Positions 36,137 through 44,678 of a DNA stretch of 64,000 nt are shown one piece after another; position 1 is the first letter of the stretch, and every line of letters begins with the position of its first letter. Both the position numbers and the translations under genes were made by a program. The notes beneath the pieces are model-generated. The model saw only the letters and a program-made list of their open reading frames with translations. It had not been told where the DNA came from and did no database searches. The DNA is from G963677445 sp963678275 (GTDB lineage: Bacteria; Bacteroidota; Ignavibacteria; Ignavibacteriales; Melioribacteraceae). Location: the NCBI GenBank assembly GCA_963678275.1, contig OY782765.1, forward strand, positions 5,828,001 through 5,892,000, in the 5' to 3' direction.

Positions 36137-38857
36137 GTGAGGTGGAATTTGAGAGTTGGAATTGTTATGGTGCTATTAATGCAGCTTTTGTTTCCTTCAA
36201 AGGAAGCTCAGGCACAGGCGCCCGATTTTACAACGCATTCAATTTTAAGCGCTTCAATAAACTATCCTTTTGAAGTTCACAGCGCCGATCTGGATAGAGA
36301 TGGTGATAATGATATTTTAACGGCTTCCTATAGTGATAATAAAATCGCGTGGTTTGAAAATGATGGAGATGGCAGTTTTACCATGCATACCATATCCACC
36401 AATGCCATTGGGGCCTTATGTGTCATCACGGCTGATCTTGACAGGGATGGTGATATTGATGTTCTTTCTGCCTCACAGGATGATGATAAAGTTGCCTGGT
36501 ATGAAAATGATGGCGCTCAATCTTTTACTGAACATTTAATCAGCACTGATGGCGATGGAGCCATTTCTATCTATGTCGCTGATATGGACTCCGACGGTGA
36601 TTATGATATTCTTTCGGCTTCCAGGCATGATGATGAAATTGCGCTGCTTGAGAATGATGGAACACAAAACTTCAACCGAACAGTAATTTTTACTGATCTT
36701 TCAGATCCCCGTGAGGTTTTTGCCGCTGATATGGACCTTGATGGAGATATCGATGTCATTTGCGCTTCATATTCCTCAGATGTAATTAATGTACTTCTAA
36801 AACTTGGGGATGGGAGTTTTTCCGACAGGGATGTCGGGCCGATTGATATCGCGAGATCACTTTATGTGGCAGATATCGACCTGAACGGTTATCCTGATAT
36901 TGTGTCGGCATCAGCCTGGACTAACGATGTTTTAGTTTTTTATAATTCACCTGGGCTTTTTTTTGTAAGAACAGATACGGATATTTCACTTAGCTATCCG
37001 GTCGATGTTTTTGTATCCGACATTAATGATGACGGGATGCCTGATATTCTTACCGCTTCACTCGGGGATGATAAAACCAGCTGGATAGAAAATAAGGGAG
37101 AAGGTGAATTTGAGCTTCATACAATTTTTTCAGAAGGGGATGGAACTGCCGCCATATATGGAGCAGATTTTAATGGTGACGGCAAAACTGATATTGTTTC
37201 AGCTTCCTCTTATGATGATGGACTGAGATGGTTTGAAAATGAGTTATTATCGGATGAACCAACATTTACACCACATTCTCTGACTACTCTTGTCGATGGG
37301 GCAAATTCTCTTTATCCCTGCGACCTGGACAGGGATGGAGATATTGACATTATTACTGTAGCATATATTTCCGGTAATGTTGACTGGCTGGAGAATGACG
37401 GAGATGAAGTTTTTACATTCCAAAATATTTCCACTTTACCAAATGCTACTTCCATCTATCCGATTGATATCGACGGAGACGGAGATATTGATATTGCAGC
37501 CTCATCGTTTACCGATAATGAGGTGGTCTGGCTCGAAAATAACGGAGATGAAGTTTTTACAGAAAATATTATCACTTCCTTTGCTGAGGGAGCTAATGAG
37601 GTTTTTGCCTGCGATCTGGATAATGACGGAGATATAGATGTTTTGGCTGCTTCATCAAATGACGATGATATTGAATGGTATGAAAATGACGGTGATGAAA
37701 ATTTTAGTTCCCACCTGATCAGTAATTTTGCTTTGAATGCCAAATCGGTATATGCGGCTGATTTAAATGGTGATGGAAAATCGGATGTCGTTTCGGTCTC
37801 TGCCAATGACGATATGATACGCTGGTATGAAAATGACGGCACGGTAAATTTCTCAGCCAATCCCGCTGTAACTGAAGAGGCCGACTATGCAACTTCAGTT
37901 ATAGCTGCCGATATTGATGGCGACGGAGATAATGACCTGATTTCATCTTCGAAGCAGGATGATAAAATTGCCTGGTATGAAAATAACGGAAGCGGGAGTT
38001 TTACAACACATGTCATTTCTACTGAGGCCGATGGAGCCAGGAGGGTATTCGCGGCGGACCTGAACAGAGACGGAGCTATGGATATTGTTTCAGCTTCAAG
38101 TGAGGACAATAAAATTGCCTGGTATGAAAATGACGGGGATGAAAATTTTTCAGCCCATACAATTTCCACTACAGAGGATGAAATCCGAAGTGTATTTGTA
38201 ATTGACGTAGATCAGGATGGCGATTTTGATATAGTTTCAGCCTCATTTGATAATGATGAAATTACATGGTATGAGAATGGTATGAGTTCCTATCCTGTAA
38301 CATTGGTGGATTTCAGCGCTGTTTTCTGCGGCAGTTCGGTATCTCTTAAATGGAAAACTGAAACAGAGCTGAATAACTATGGCTTTTTTATTGAAAAAAA
38401 GAATAATCTCTCTGCTGATTTCACCGTTATAGGGTTTTTAGGAGGCAACGGCACTACCAACTCTCCACATTATTATTCTTTCACTGATGATGATATTTCA
38501 GTGCCGGGCAGGTATCTTTACCGCCTGAAACAGGTCGATAATTCGGGTGATTTCGAATATTCGGAAATACAGCCGGTTATCGTAGAGTATAACCTTCAAA
38601 ATGAATTATACCAAAACTACCCTAATCCGTTCAATCTGAGCACAAAAATAAGTTTTAACATTGCTGAAAGATCAAATGTGACATTAAAGATTTTTGATCT
38701 TTCAGGGAGGGAGATAACTACCCTGCTTAATACCGTCATGGACCCGGGGCTTAAAAATCTTACTTATAAAGCCTCCGCATTAAGCTCCGAGTTATATTTT
38801 TATCATTTGAAAACAGCCGACACAGATATTGTTAAGAAGATGCTTTTTATCAAATAA
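36137..38857 (+). CDS. T9SS-exported FG-GAP/VCBS repeat protein
   Basis: 906 residues from a GTG. A TTG at 36149, better spaced from GAGGTGG, would shorten it by four residues. A signal peptide (ending near AQA) is followed by 14 repeats of about 47 residues. Each has a calcium-loop type core (ADLDRDGDIDVLSAS pattern, D-x-D-x-D-G-D) and a WYENDG strand. Fourteen repeats would build two seven-bladed propellers; a break near residue 373 (DEPTFTPHSLTT) separates repeats 7 and 8. After an Fn3-like region (about 715-810) the protein ends with a T9SS tail: NYPNPFN, FDLSGREITTLL and a basic final strand. A surface or secreted adhesin or binding protein is likely; no enzyme motif was seen. Confidence 0.87.
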   Translation: MRWNLRVGIVMVLLMQLLFPSKEAQAQAPDFTTHSILSASINYPFEVHSADLDRDGDNDILTASYSDNKIAWFENDGDGSFTMHTISTNAIGALCVITADLDRDGDIDVLSASQDDDKVAWYENDGAQSFTEHLISTDGDGAISIYVADMDSDGDYDILSASRHDDEIALLENDGTQNFNRTVIFTDLSDPREVFAADMDLDGDIDVICASYSSDVINVLLKLGDGSFSDRDVGPIDIARSLYVADIDLNGYPDIVSASAWTNDVLVFYNSPGLFFVRTDTDISLSYPVDVFVSDINDDGMPDILTASLGDDKTSWIENKGEGEFELHTIFSEGDGTAAIYGADFNGDGKTDIVSASSYDDGLRWFENELLSDEPTFTPHSLTTLVDGANSLYPCDLDRDGDIDIITVAYISGNVDWLENDGDEVFTFQNISTLPNATSIYPIDIDGDGDIDIAASSFTDNEVVWLENNGDEVFTENIITSFAEGANEVFACDLDNDGDIDVLAASSNDDDIEWYENDGDENFSSHLISNFALNAKSVYAADLNGDGKSDVVSVSANDDMIRWYENDGTVNFSANPAVTEEADYATSVIAADIDGDGDNDLISSSKQDDKIAWYENNGSGSFTTHVISTEADGARRVFAADLNRDGAMDIVSASSEDNKIAWYENDGDENFSAHTISTTEDEIRSVFVIDVDQDGDFDIVSASFDNDEITWYENGMSSYPVTLVDFSAVFCGSSVSLKWKTETELNNYGFFIEKKNNLSADFTVIGFLGGNGTTNSPHYYSFTDDDISVPGRYLYRLKQVDNSGDFEYSEIQPVIVEYNLQNELYQNYPNPFNLSTKISFNIAERSNVTLKIFDLSGREITTLLNTVMDPGLKNLTYKASALSSELYFYHLKTADTDIVKKMLFIK

Positions 38858-38894
38858 AAAGGGATATGGAAATGCAAATCAGGAGAGAAGAAAA

Positions 38895-39077
38895 ATGACT
38901 TATAATGAAATTATTTTTTATTCGACGGCTTTGGTAATTGCTGTATTAACAGTTCTATTGGTTGTTTCTTTCTGCATTTATAAAATAAAAACAAGAAACC
39001 ACAAACCGAAAAGATATACCTTCAATGAGGAAAATGGATTTTGCCATGATATTTATGAGAAGAAATCAATAAAATGA
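38895..39077 (+). CDS. Small single-pass membrane protein, 60 residues
   Basis: Starts at ATG 38895 with AGGAG at a good distance. A longer in-frame reading overlaps the previous gene and is not favoured. One membrane helix (about 5-29, IIFYSTALVIAVLTVLLVVS) is followed by a basic stretch (YKIKTRNHKPKR) and a short tail. It lies 37 bases before the H-NOX start codon, so the two are probably cotranscribed. Family not recognised. Confidence 0.6.
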   Translation: MTYNEIIFYSTALVIAVLTVLLVVSFCIYKIKTRNHKPKRYTFNEENGFCHDIYEKKSIK

Positions 39078-39114
39078 TCTTCAATAATAATCTTTTATAA
39101 TGAGGAATATTGGT

Positions 39115-39648
39115 ATGAAAGGAACTATAGTTAAATGTCTTCAGGAACTGGTGATCCAAAATTACGGTAAAGAAATTTGGGGCCAGATACTTGCGAAAAA
39201 TGGTATGAACAGGAATAAAATGTTTATGCCTTTTGAGGATGTGGATGATTCAAAAATACTTGAGCTCGTCGGGGGTACCTGCACAGTGCTTGGTATTACT
39301 TTGCAGCAGGCGGCGGATGCTTTTGGCGATCACTGGGTTAACGCTTATGCTCCAAAATTATACCCCCATCTTTTCAAAAATCATAAAAACGCAAGAGAAT
39401 TTTTATTGAATATGGACAATGTTCATGTTATGATGACACGCCGCATCGAAAACGCGCGTCCTCCAAGATTTGATTATGAATTTCTCGATAGTAATGTCCT
39501 GGTTATGTATTATTACTCCGACAGGGGATTGATCGATTTTTTTGTCGGACTATTAAAAGGGGTGGGGAAATATTTTCACGAAAACCTGGTAATTACCAAA
39601 CTGGACAGCCGAAGAGTAAAAATAATCTTCACAGATGGATATCAATAA
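39115..39648 (+). CDS. H-NOX heme-based gas-sensor protein
   Basis: 177-residue stand-alone H-NOX (heme nitric oxide/oxygen binding) domain. The YxSxR motif that holds the heme propionates is visible as YYSDR (about 133-137) and the proximal heme ligand His in NVHVMM (about 104). The family opening MKGTIVKCLQELV and LGITLQQAADAFGDHW are also typical. ATG 39115 is chosen over one five codons earlier because GAGGA is well placed for it. Such sensors bind NO (some O2) and act on a neighbouring partner: a kinase, cyclase or chemoreceptor. Here the next gene is a chemoreceptor. Confidence 0.93.
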   Translation: MKGTIVKCLQELVIQNYGKEIWGQILAKNGMNRNKMFMPFEDVDDSKILELVGGTCTVLGITLQQAADAFGDHWVNAYAPKLYPHLFKNHKNAREFLLNMDNVHVMMTRRIENARPPRFDYEFLDSNVLVMYYYSDRGLIDFFVGLLKGVGKYFHENLVITKLDSRRVKIIFTDGYQ

Positions 39649-39708
39649 ACTGATGCAGGTTGAATTCAGAGAAGTTTCTTTTTTCATTACATTACTTCCG
39701 ACAGTCAT

Positions 39709-39758
39709 GAGAGGGGTTGCCCGGTTTTCTCCTTCCGGGCGGCCCTCTCTGATTATTT
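39709..39758 (+). terminator. Intrinsic terminator after the H-NOX gene
   Basis: Long two-part stem GAGAGGG plus GCCCGG pairing with CCGGGC plus CCCTCTC (39709-39749) around a 10-nt loop, followed by TGATTATTTCT. It separates the H-NOX transcript from the chemoreceptor gene. Confidence 0.75.
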
Positions 39759-39987
39759 CTGAGCAACATTACTAAAAGAAACTATTTATCTCTCTGCTAT
39801 TTAAATCTGTTTTCCGAGGCAAATAAAAATTATGGATTAAACAGATTTCGGATTGTTTACTTTCTCCCATTCAATTTTCGTGTGATATTCCCGGAGCAAA
39901 GGCTTTCCGGTGTCTGAAATTTCGTTAGAATCGGCCAAAAAACATATTGTTTCATCAAAAACAAAATAATTAAAGCGGAGGTGGCTT
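39759..39987. promoter_or_regulatory. Upstream region of the chemoreceptor gene
   Basis: Contains a 9-bp inverted repeat AATCTGTTT/AAACAGATT (39804-39812 with 39839-39847) that could be an operator, and a strong ribosome-binding site GGAGGTGG directly before ATG 39988. No promoter boxes could be assigned. Confidence 0.35.
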
Positions 39988-41961
39988 ATGCAGGCAGCAG
40001 GTTTTTATAATCTGAAAGTTAAATACAAAATACTGGGACTGACTCTCATCCTTATTGCCTTGTTTTTATCCCTTTTTTATTTCGAATTTTTACCAACACT
40101 TCGTGAAAGCCTTTTAAGAGAAAAGGAAATATCAACAAAGCACAATGTGGAAATTGTCTATGGACTGATAAATGAATTTGTAAAGAAGGAGAATGAGGGA
40201 ATTCTTACTGCCGAAGAAGCCCGTGAGCAGGCAATAGCGACAGTAAGGAAATTACGGTATGGAGTGGATGATTATTTCTGGATTAATGATTTACAGCCGA
40301 ATATGATAATGCATCCTGTAAATGAGGAGCTGAATGGAAAAAATGTCGGTTATTTGGAGGATGCCAATGGTGTGAAAATATTTGAGGAAATGGTATCGGT
40401 TTGTACAATGGATAGCGGAGGTTTTGTTAATTATCTATGGCCCAAACCAGGGTACGAAAATCCTGTTCCAAAGCTGTCTTATGTCAAATTTGTCAGGGAC
40501 TGGGGATGGATAGTCGGATCAGGAATTTATGTCAATGATACTGAATCACAAGTTGCCGGAGTTGAATCAGCCGCTTTAATTTCCCTTCTGATCATTGTTC
40601 TTATCGCTGCTGCCATAGGTTTTGTGATTGCGGGAGGAATTTCCACTTCTGTCAGGGAGCTGGATGAAGCAGCGGCAAAAGTTGCAGCGGGTGATACAAA
40701 TGTTACAGTAAAAGTAAGGGGTCGGGATGAAATTGGAAACCTGGCAAACTCATTCAATAAAATGGTTGAAAATATTCGTGATTCCATTTTTCAGATGGAA
40801 GAAAAAAGTAAAATTGCCGAAAAAGCGGCTCGTGAAGCCGAAGAAGCAAAAGAGGCCGCGAACAGACAGGAACATCTGGCAGGTCATGCCCGTGTTATGC
40901 TCGAGGAAATGGAGAAATTTGCGGGGGGTGATCTTACGGTTAAAGTGGAATCGGGTAACATAAATAGCGATATAGGCAGAATATTTAAAGGATTTAACCA
41001 GGCTGTGGGAAATATAAGGGATATGTTCACGCGTGTTTCTGAAGCTGTCGAAGCCACCGCGAGCGCCAGTTACCAGATATCATCAAGCGCCGAAGAGATG
41101 GCGTCGGGAGCGCAGGAACAAAGTTCGCAGGCAAATGAAGTAGCTGCCGCTATTGAAGAAATGACAGCGACAATATTACAAACATCCGAAAACTCAGCTT
41201 CTGCTTCTGAAAATGCCAGACGCGCCGGAGAGATAGCCGAAGAAGGTGGGGTGGTTGTCTCAGATACCGTTGAGGGGATGAACAGAATTGCTGATATGGT
41301 AAGCAGCGCCTCATCAATCGTTAAAAAACTTGGGGAGAGCAGTGAACAGATTGGCGCAATAATTCAGGTAATTACTGAAATTGCTGATCAGACAAATCTT
41401 CTCGCGCTGAACGCCGCAATTGAAGCGGCAAGAGCCGGCGAACAGGGAAGAGGATTTGCCGTGGTCGCCGATGAAGTCAGGAAGCTGGCAGAAAGAACAA
41501 GAAGGGCAACTAAAGAAATTACCGGGATGATTAATGTAATCCAGACGGACACCAGTGAGGCTGTAAATTCAATTTCAAAAAGTGCTATTGAAGTCAATAA
41601 TGGAAAAGAATTGGCGAAAAAGGCAAAATTATTCTTAAAAAATATTATTTCTGCTACTCAGGAGGTTCAGAGTTTAATATCACAGGTTGCCCTGGCGAGT
41701 GATGAACAATCTTCTACCGCGGAAGAAATAAGCCGCAGTGTCGAATCAATCAATAATGTTATTAATGAATCGGCAATGGGATCGCAGCAAATAGCGCGCG
41801 CCGCTGAGGACCTCAGCAAATTAAATGAGAACCTGACAGAACTTATTTCACACTTTAAAACCGGAAATATTTCTTATGATCCGGTCGAAAGGGAAATACC
41901 TGAAGGAAAAGATAATGGAGGGTTATTAAACGTGTTTAATATTAACAAACAGACATTTTAG
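39988..41961 (+). CDS. Methyl-accepting chemotaxis protein with single Cache sensor
   Basis: 657 residues: TM1 (about 15-34), a periplasmic sCache_2-type domain (about 40-185, with TVRKLRYGVDDYFWINDLQP and DWGWIVGSGIYV), TM2 (about 192-216), HAMP (about 213-265), a coiled region with a second HAMP-like segment, and the signalling domain (about 370-625). The tip EIADQTNLLALNAAIEAARA, GEQGRGFAVVADEVRKLAERT is the CheA/CheW-binding hairpin. Cache domains of this type bind small organic acids. No CheA/W genes are in the window. It follows an H-NOX gene. Confidence 0.94.
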   Translation: MQAAGFYNLKVKYKILGLTLILIALFLSLFYFEFLPTLRESLLREKEISTKHNVEIVYGLINEFVKKENEGILTAEEAREQAIATVRKLRYGVDDYFWINDLQPNMIMHPVNEELNGKNVGYLEDANGVKIFEEMVSVCTMDSGGFVNYLWPKPGYENPVPKLSYVKFVRDWGWIVGSGIYVNDTESQVAGVESAALISLLIIVLIAAAIGFVIAGGISTSVRELDEAAAKVAAGDTNVTVKVRGRDEIGNLANSFNKMVENIRDSIFQMEEKSKIAEKAAREAEEAKEAANRQEHLAGHARVMLEEMEKFAGGDLTVKVESGNINSDIGRIFKGFNQAVGNIRDMFTRVSEAVEATASASYQISSSAEEMASGAQEQSSQANEVAAAIEEMTATILQTSENSASASENARRAGEIAEEGGVVVSDTVEGMNRIADMVSSASSIVKKLGESSEQIGAIIQVITEIADQTNLLALNAAIEAARAGEQGRGFAVVADEVRKLAERTRRATKEITGMINVIQTDTSEAVNSISKSAIEVNNGKELAKKAKLFLKNIISATQEVQSLISQVALASDEQSSTAEEISRSVESINNVINESAMGSQQIARAAEDLSKLNENLTELISHFKTGNISYDPVEREIPEGKDNGGLLNVFNINKQTF

Positions 41962-41987
41962 CTTTCAGTTACTTGTATTCTCCCGTT

Positions 41988-42025
41988 CCTCCCCGCGATT
42001 TATTCCGCGGGGAGGGGATATTTTG
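41988..42025 (+). terminator. Intrinsic terminator after the chemoreceptor gene
   Basis: Perfect 10-bp GC-rich stem CCTCCCCGCG/CGCGGGGAGG (41988-41997 with 42006-42015), 8-nt loop, then GGATATTTTGG. Confidence 0.82.
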
Positions 42026-42545
42026 GCGCAAGTCAATCATTATCCTGTCTTTTTCGAAAAATTATGTTAGTAAACTGGAAAAGAAACTAAATTTTCCCCA
42101 GGCAGAGTTTGAGGAAAACACCCTAAAGGGGAAAAGTTCCCTGTCAAAACAGGGGGTATTATATTCAATAAGAAATTAAATTCTACGAAAAATGGCAAAA
42201 TTTTATCGTACTCAGCGAAGCGGTACTCGTAATAGTTCTCGTTCTCGAATAACCTGGGCATTTGAAAAGACGAGTACGAAGTACGATTACGAGAACGAGT
42301 ACGTATTTAGAATCGCGGCTTAATTATCGGCAACATGTTATTACCAGGCTTTTTGACAAATTTTGCTCCCCGGATTATCCTCAACATGTTGGCGTTAGTG
42401 TGGTTATAAGAGCCTATTCTCCATTTACCCTGGTCTTTATGCTGAATCAGTATTCATCAATAGAAAAATTAAGGAAGGTATGAAATATTTATATTGATTA
42501 TAATTTTATAATAAACTAACTTAAGAGAAAACCAGAGTTATTTAA
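42026..42545. other. Gene-free spacer with repeat remnants
   Basis: No supported gene. Contains short hairpins (CCCTAAAGGGG; CCCTGTCAAAACAGGGGG), an R1-type repeat core, and imperfect arrays of ACGAGT/TACTCG-type hexamers in opposite orientations (42207-42302). TATAAT-like AT-rich DNA precedes the next gene. Confidence 0.55.
42166..42206 (+). repeat. Interspersed repeat R1, short copy
   Basis: ATAAGAAATTAAATTCTACG, then AAAAATGGCAAAATTTTA. Same core as the 11.7-12.7 kb copies, one base different. Confidence 0.65.
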
Positions 42546-42575
42546 GTGAACAGAGCAAAATTCGCGGGAGGATAT

Positions 42576-43508
42576 ATGAAGAAATTTAAAAATCTTCTGT
42601 TGATAATGTTATTTTGTACGGTGAGTTTTTTTGCCCGGCAGGATACTATCAGTTATAAATTGAAGCTGCAGTATTTCAGCTTTCCGAATAATTTTACCAC
42701 TACCATAGATGAAGGTTCTTTTCCGGAAGGGGAGAAGTATATAATTCCGGAGCATACACTCGGCGGCGGTTTTATTATGTTTAATGAATTTTATGACGCG
42801 CTTGAACACAGCGCGTTCTGGCTGGATGACGGAGCTATTGATGAGAATATTCATCTTGATATAACACTTGGAGGACTTAATACGGCGACAGGATGGCCAA
42901 ATATACAGTTTGGTTTTCAACTGTTTCTTTTTATGAATATAGATGTATACAGAATGCCGGGAATGATTCCTGTCTGGGGAAATTATAATTTTAATGATGG
43001 TAAGTATATTAATTTCGCAATTCCTAAACATAGCTCTTTTTTGACAGGGATGAATCTTTTGGGTATGCATCCCGATTCACTCGGATTCAGATATATACTG
43101 GCCGCCGGTTTTGATATAACGTGTATTGAGACGATCGATATGGTGGATTCGGTTAAATTCAGGGCTGAACATCTATCAAAGTTCGGCGGTGGAAGAGGAA
43201 ACCTGCCGACAGGAGTTGAAATTGAAACTTTCCCGGATATCCCCCGGAACTTTTCTCTGGAACAAAACTACCCGAATCCGTTCAATCCGGCGACGAGTAT
43301 TGTCTATTCTCTGCCTGAGGCCGGATATGTGGAAATGAAAATATTTGACATCACGGGGGCTGAGGTGGAAACACTCCACAGGGGATACCAGGAGGCGGGA
43401 AAATATAAAATGATTTATACCGCGCAAAATCTTTCAACCGGCATTTATATCTATGAGCTTAGAAGCGGAGAGATACGTTTATGTAAAAAGATGCTGTATC
43501 TGAAGTAG
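42576..43508 (+). CDS. T9SS-exported protein of unknown function
   Basis: 310 residues from ATG 42576, preceded by GGGAGGATAT; an upstream in-frame start would put ten residues before the signal peptide (MKKFKNLLLIMLFCTVSFFA). The middle (about 20-225) is beta-rich and not recognised. The end is a complete type IX sorting tail (about 235-310): LEQNYPNPFNPATSIVYSLP, IFDITGAEV, LSTGIYIYELRSG and a basic last strand. Secreted or surface-attached. No enzyme motif visible. Confidence 0.8.
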   Translation: MKKFKNLLLIMLFCTVSFFARQDTISYKLKLQYFSFPNNFTTTIDEGSFPEGEKYIIPEHTLGGGFIMFNEFYDALEHSAFWLDDGAIDENIHLDITLGGLNTATGWPNIQFGFQLFLFMNIDVYRMPGMIPVWGNYNFNDGKYINFAIPKHSSFLTGMNLLGMHPDSLGFRYILAAGFDITCIETIDMVDSVKFRAEHLSKFGGGRGNLPTGVEIETFPDIPRNFSLEQNYPNPFNPATSIVYSLPEAGYVEMKIFDITGAEVETLHRGYQEAGKYKMIYTAQNLSTGIYIYELRSGEIRLCKKMLYLK

Positions 43509-43535
43509 TGTTTTTGTTTAGCGTTGATCAGCAGA

Positions 43536-43562
43536 ATCCGCGGGAGAATGTTTCCCGCGGAT
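43536..43562. terminator. Hairpin between convergent genes
   Basis: Perfect 10-bp stem ATCCGCGGGA/TCCCGCGGAT with a 7-nt loop, between the T9SS protein gene and lptG. No T-run on either side, so its role as terminator is probable only. Confidence 0.5.
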
Positions 43563-43595
43563 AAGCGCAGATTAGCGCTGAGAGGGAATTCCCTA

Positions 43596-44678
43596 TTATT
43601 TGCGCGCGCGGATAATATTGATTATCGCGCCGCTGAAAAAGACTATATTGGCGAGCCATGCCGTTAGCACCGGATTCAGCACCCCGTTTTTCCCGAATGC
43701 CTGACTAATTTGAAGAAAAGCCAGATAAACGAATGCCACTACAAGATTCAGGGCCACCTGTATCGCCAGTCCCCCTTTACGGGTATTGGCTGAAAGGGGC
43801 AGTCCGAATAAAATTACAATAATACTGGAAAAAGCCAGGGCTATGCGTGAATGATATTCAATCTCGGTGCGTGTAGGATCATTCCCTGATCTGAGCTGAT
43901 TTTGCGCAAGCTCGGATATTTCATCCAATGTCATTTCCTCCGGTTTCTGCTGTTTCTTGATCACATCGTCGGGAGCAAAATTTAAGTCGGCAACTACAAG
44001 TGTATCGAATGTTTCAACCTTTTCTGATTTATTACCAAATATTCTGCTGGTTCCTTTGGTGAGAATCCAATTCCCCGAAGTGGTGTCATAAGCCATTTTA
44101 TCTGCGTCAATTCTTTTTGTCATCCTGGTCAGGTTTTTATTGTCAAATTCCTGAATGCCTGTCCGGGTTGCCCTGCTGCGGTTGACATCAAAATATGAAA
44201 TTGTTACAATTCTTGTGGGACTATCCTGGAAAAAAATATTATATCCGGGATTTATCATATCTTTTTTCATATAATGGCGCTCGATATAAACTTTATGTTT
44301 ATTGGCCATCGGCACAATATAACCGCCAAACCAGACAGAAAAAAAGCTAATAAGAAGGGTGGCTATGATGAAAGGGGCCATAAACCGGTAAAAACTTACA
44401 CCGCATGCCTTAAGCGCGGCCAGTTCATACTGATCGGACATTCTTCCGACGGTAAACAAAGCTGCCAGAAGCACAGCCACAGGTATGATAAGTCTCATTA
44501 TCTCAGGAATAAAAACAAAATAATATTGAATAATTACCATCGCCGGAACACTCTGATCGATAAAATCATCAAGTTTTTCCATCATATCCAGCACAACAAA
44601 TATCATTACGAAAGCCAGGATGGCAAAAAGGAAGGTCTGTATATATTGTTTAATCAGGTAACGATCAATAATTTTCAT
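43596..44678 (-). CDS. lptG: Lipopolysaccharide export permease LptG-like (YjgP/YjgQ)
   Basis: 360 residues of the LptF/LptG family: three membrane helices at each end (about 10-115 and 275-355) around a periplasmic beta-jellyroll (about 125-265). The opening IIDRYLIKQYIQTFLFAILA, then LKACGVSFYRFMAPF and LSANTRKGGLAIQ, is typical. With LptF and the ATPase LptB (not in the window) it extracts LPS from the inner membrane. Overlaps the upstream partner gene by 14 bases. Which is F and which G is assigned by order and length. Confidence 0.85.
   Translation of the reverse strand: MKIIDRYLIKQYIQTFLFAILAFVMIFVVLDMMEKLDDFIDQSVPAMVIIQYYFVFIPEIMRLIIPVAVLLAALFTVGRMSDQYELAALKACGVSFYRFMAPFIIATLLISFFSVWFGGYIVPMANKHKVYIERHYMKKDMINPGYNIFFQDSPTRIVTISYFDVNRSRATRTGIQEFDNKNLTRMTKRIDADKMAYDTTSGNWILTKGTSRIFGNKSEKVETFDTLVVADLNFAPDDVIKKQQKPEEMTLDEISELAQNQLRSGNDPTRTEIEYHSRIALAFSSIIVILFGLPLSANTRKGGLAIQVALNLVVAFVYLAFLQISQAFGKNGVLNPVLTAWLANIVFFSGAIINIIRARK

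Noticed and set aside
37456..38169. Minus-strand frames inside the FG-GAP gene
   Set aside because: They arise from the regular repeat codons read backwards and have repetitive Ser/Phe composition.
41973..42179. 68-codon frame after the chemoreceptor gene
   Set aside because: It begins before and runs through the terminator hairpin and has no ribosome-binding site.
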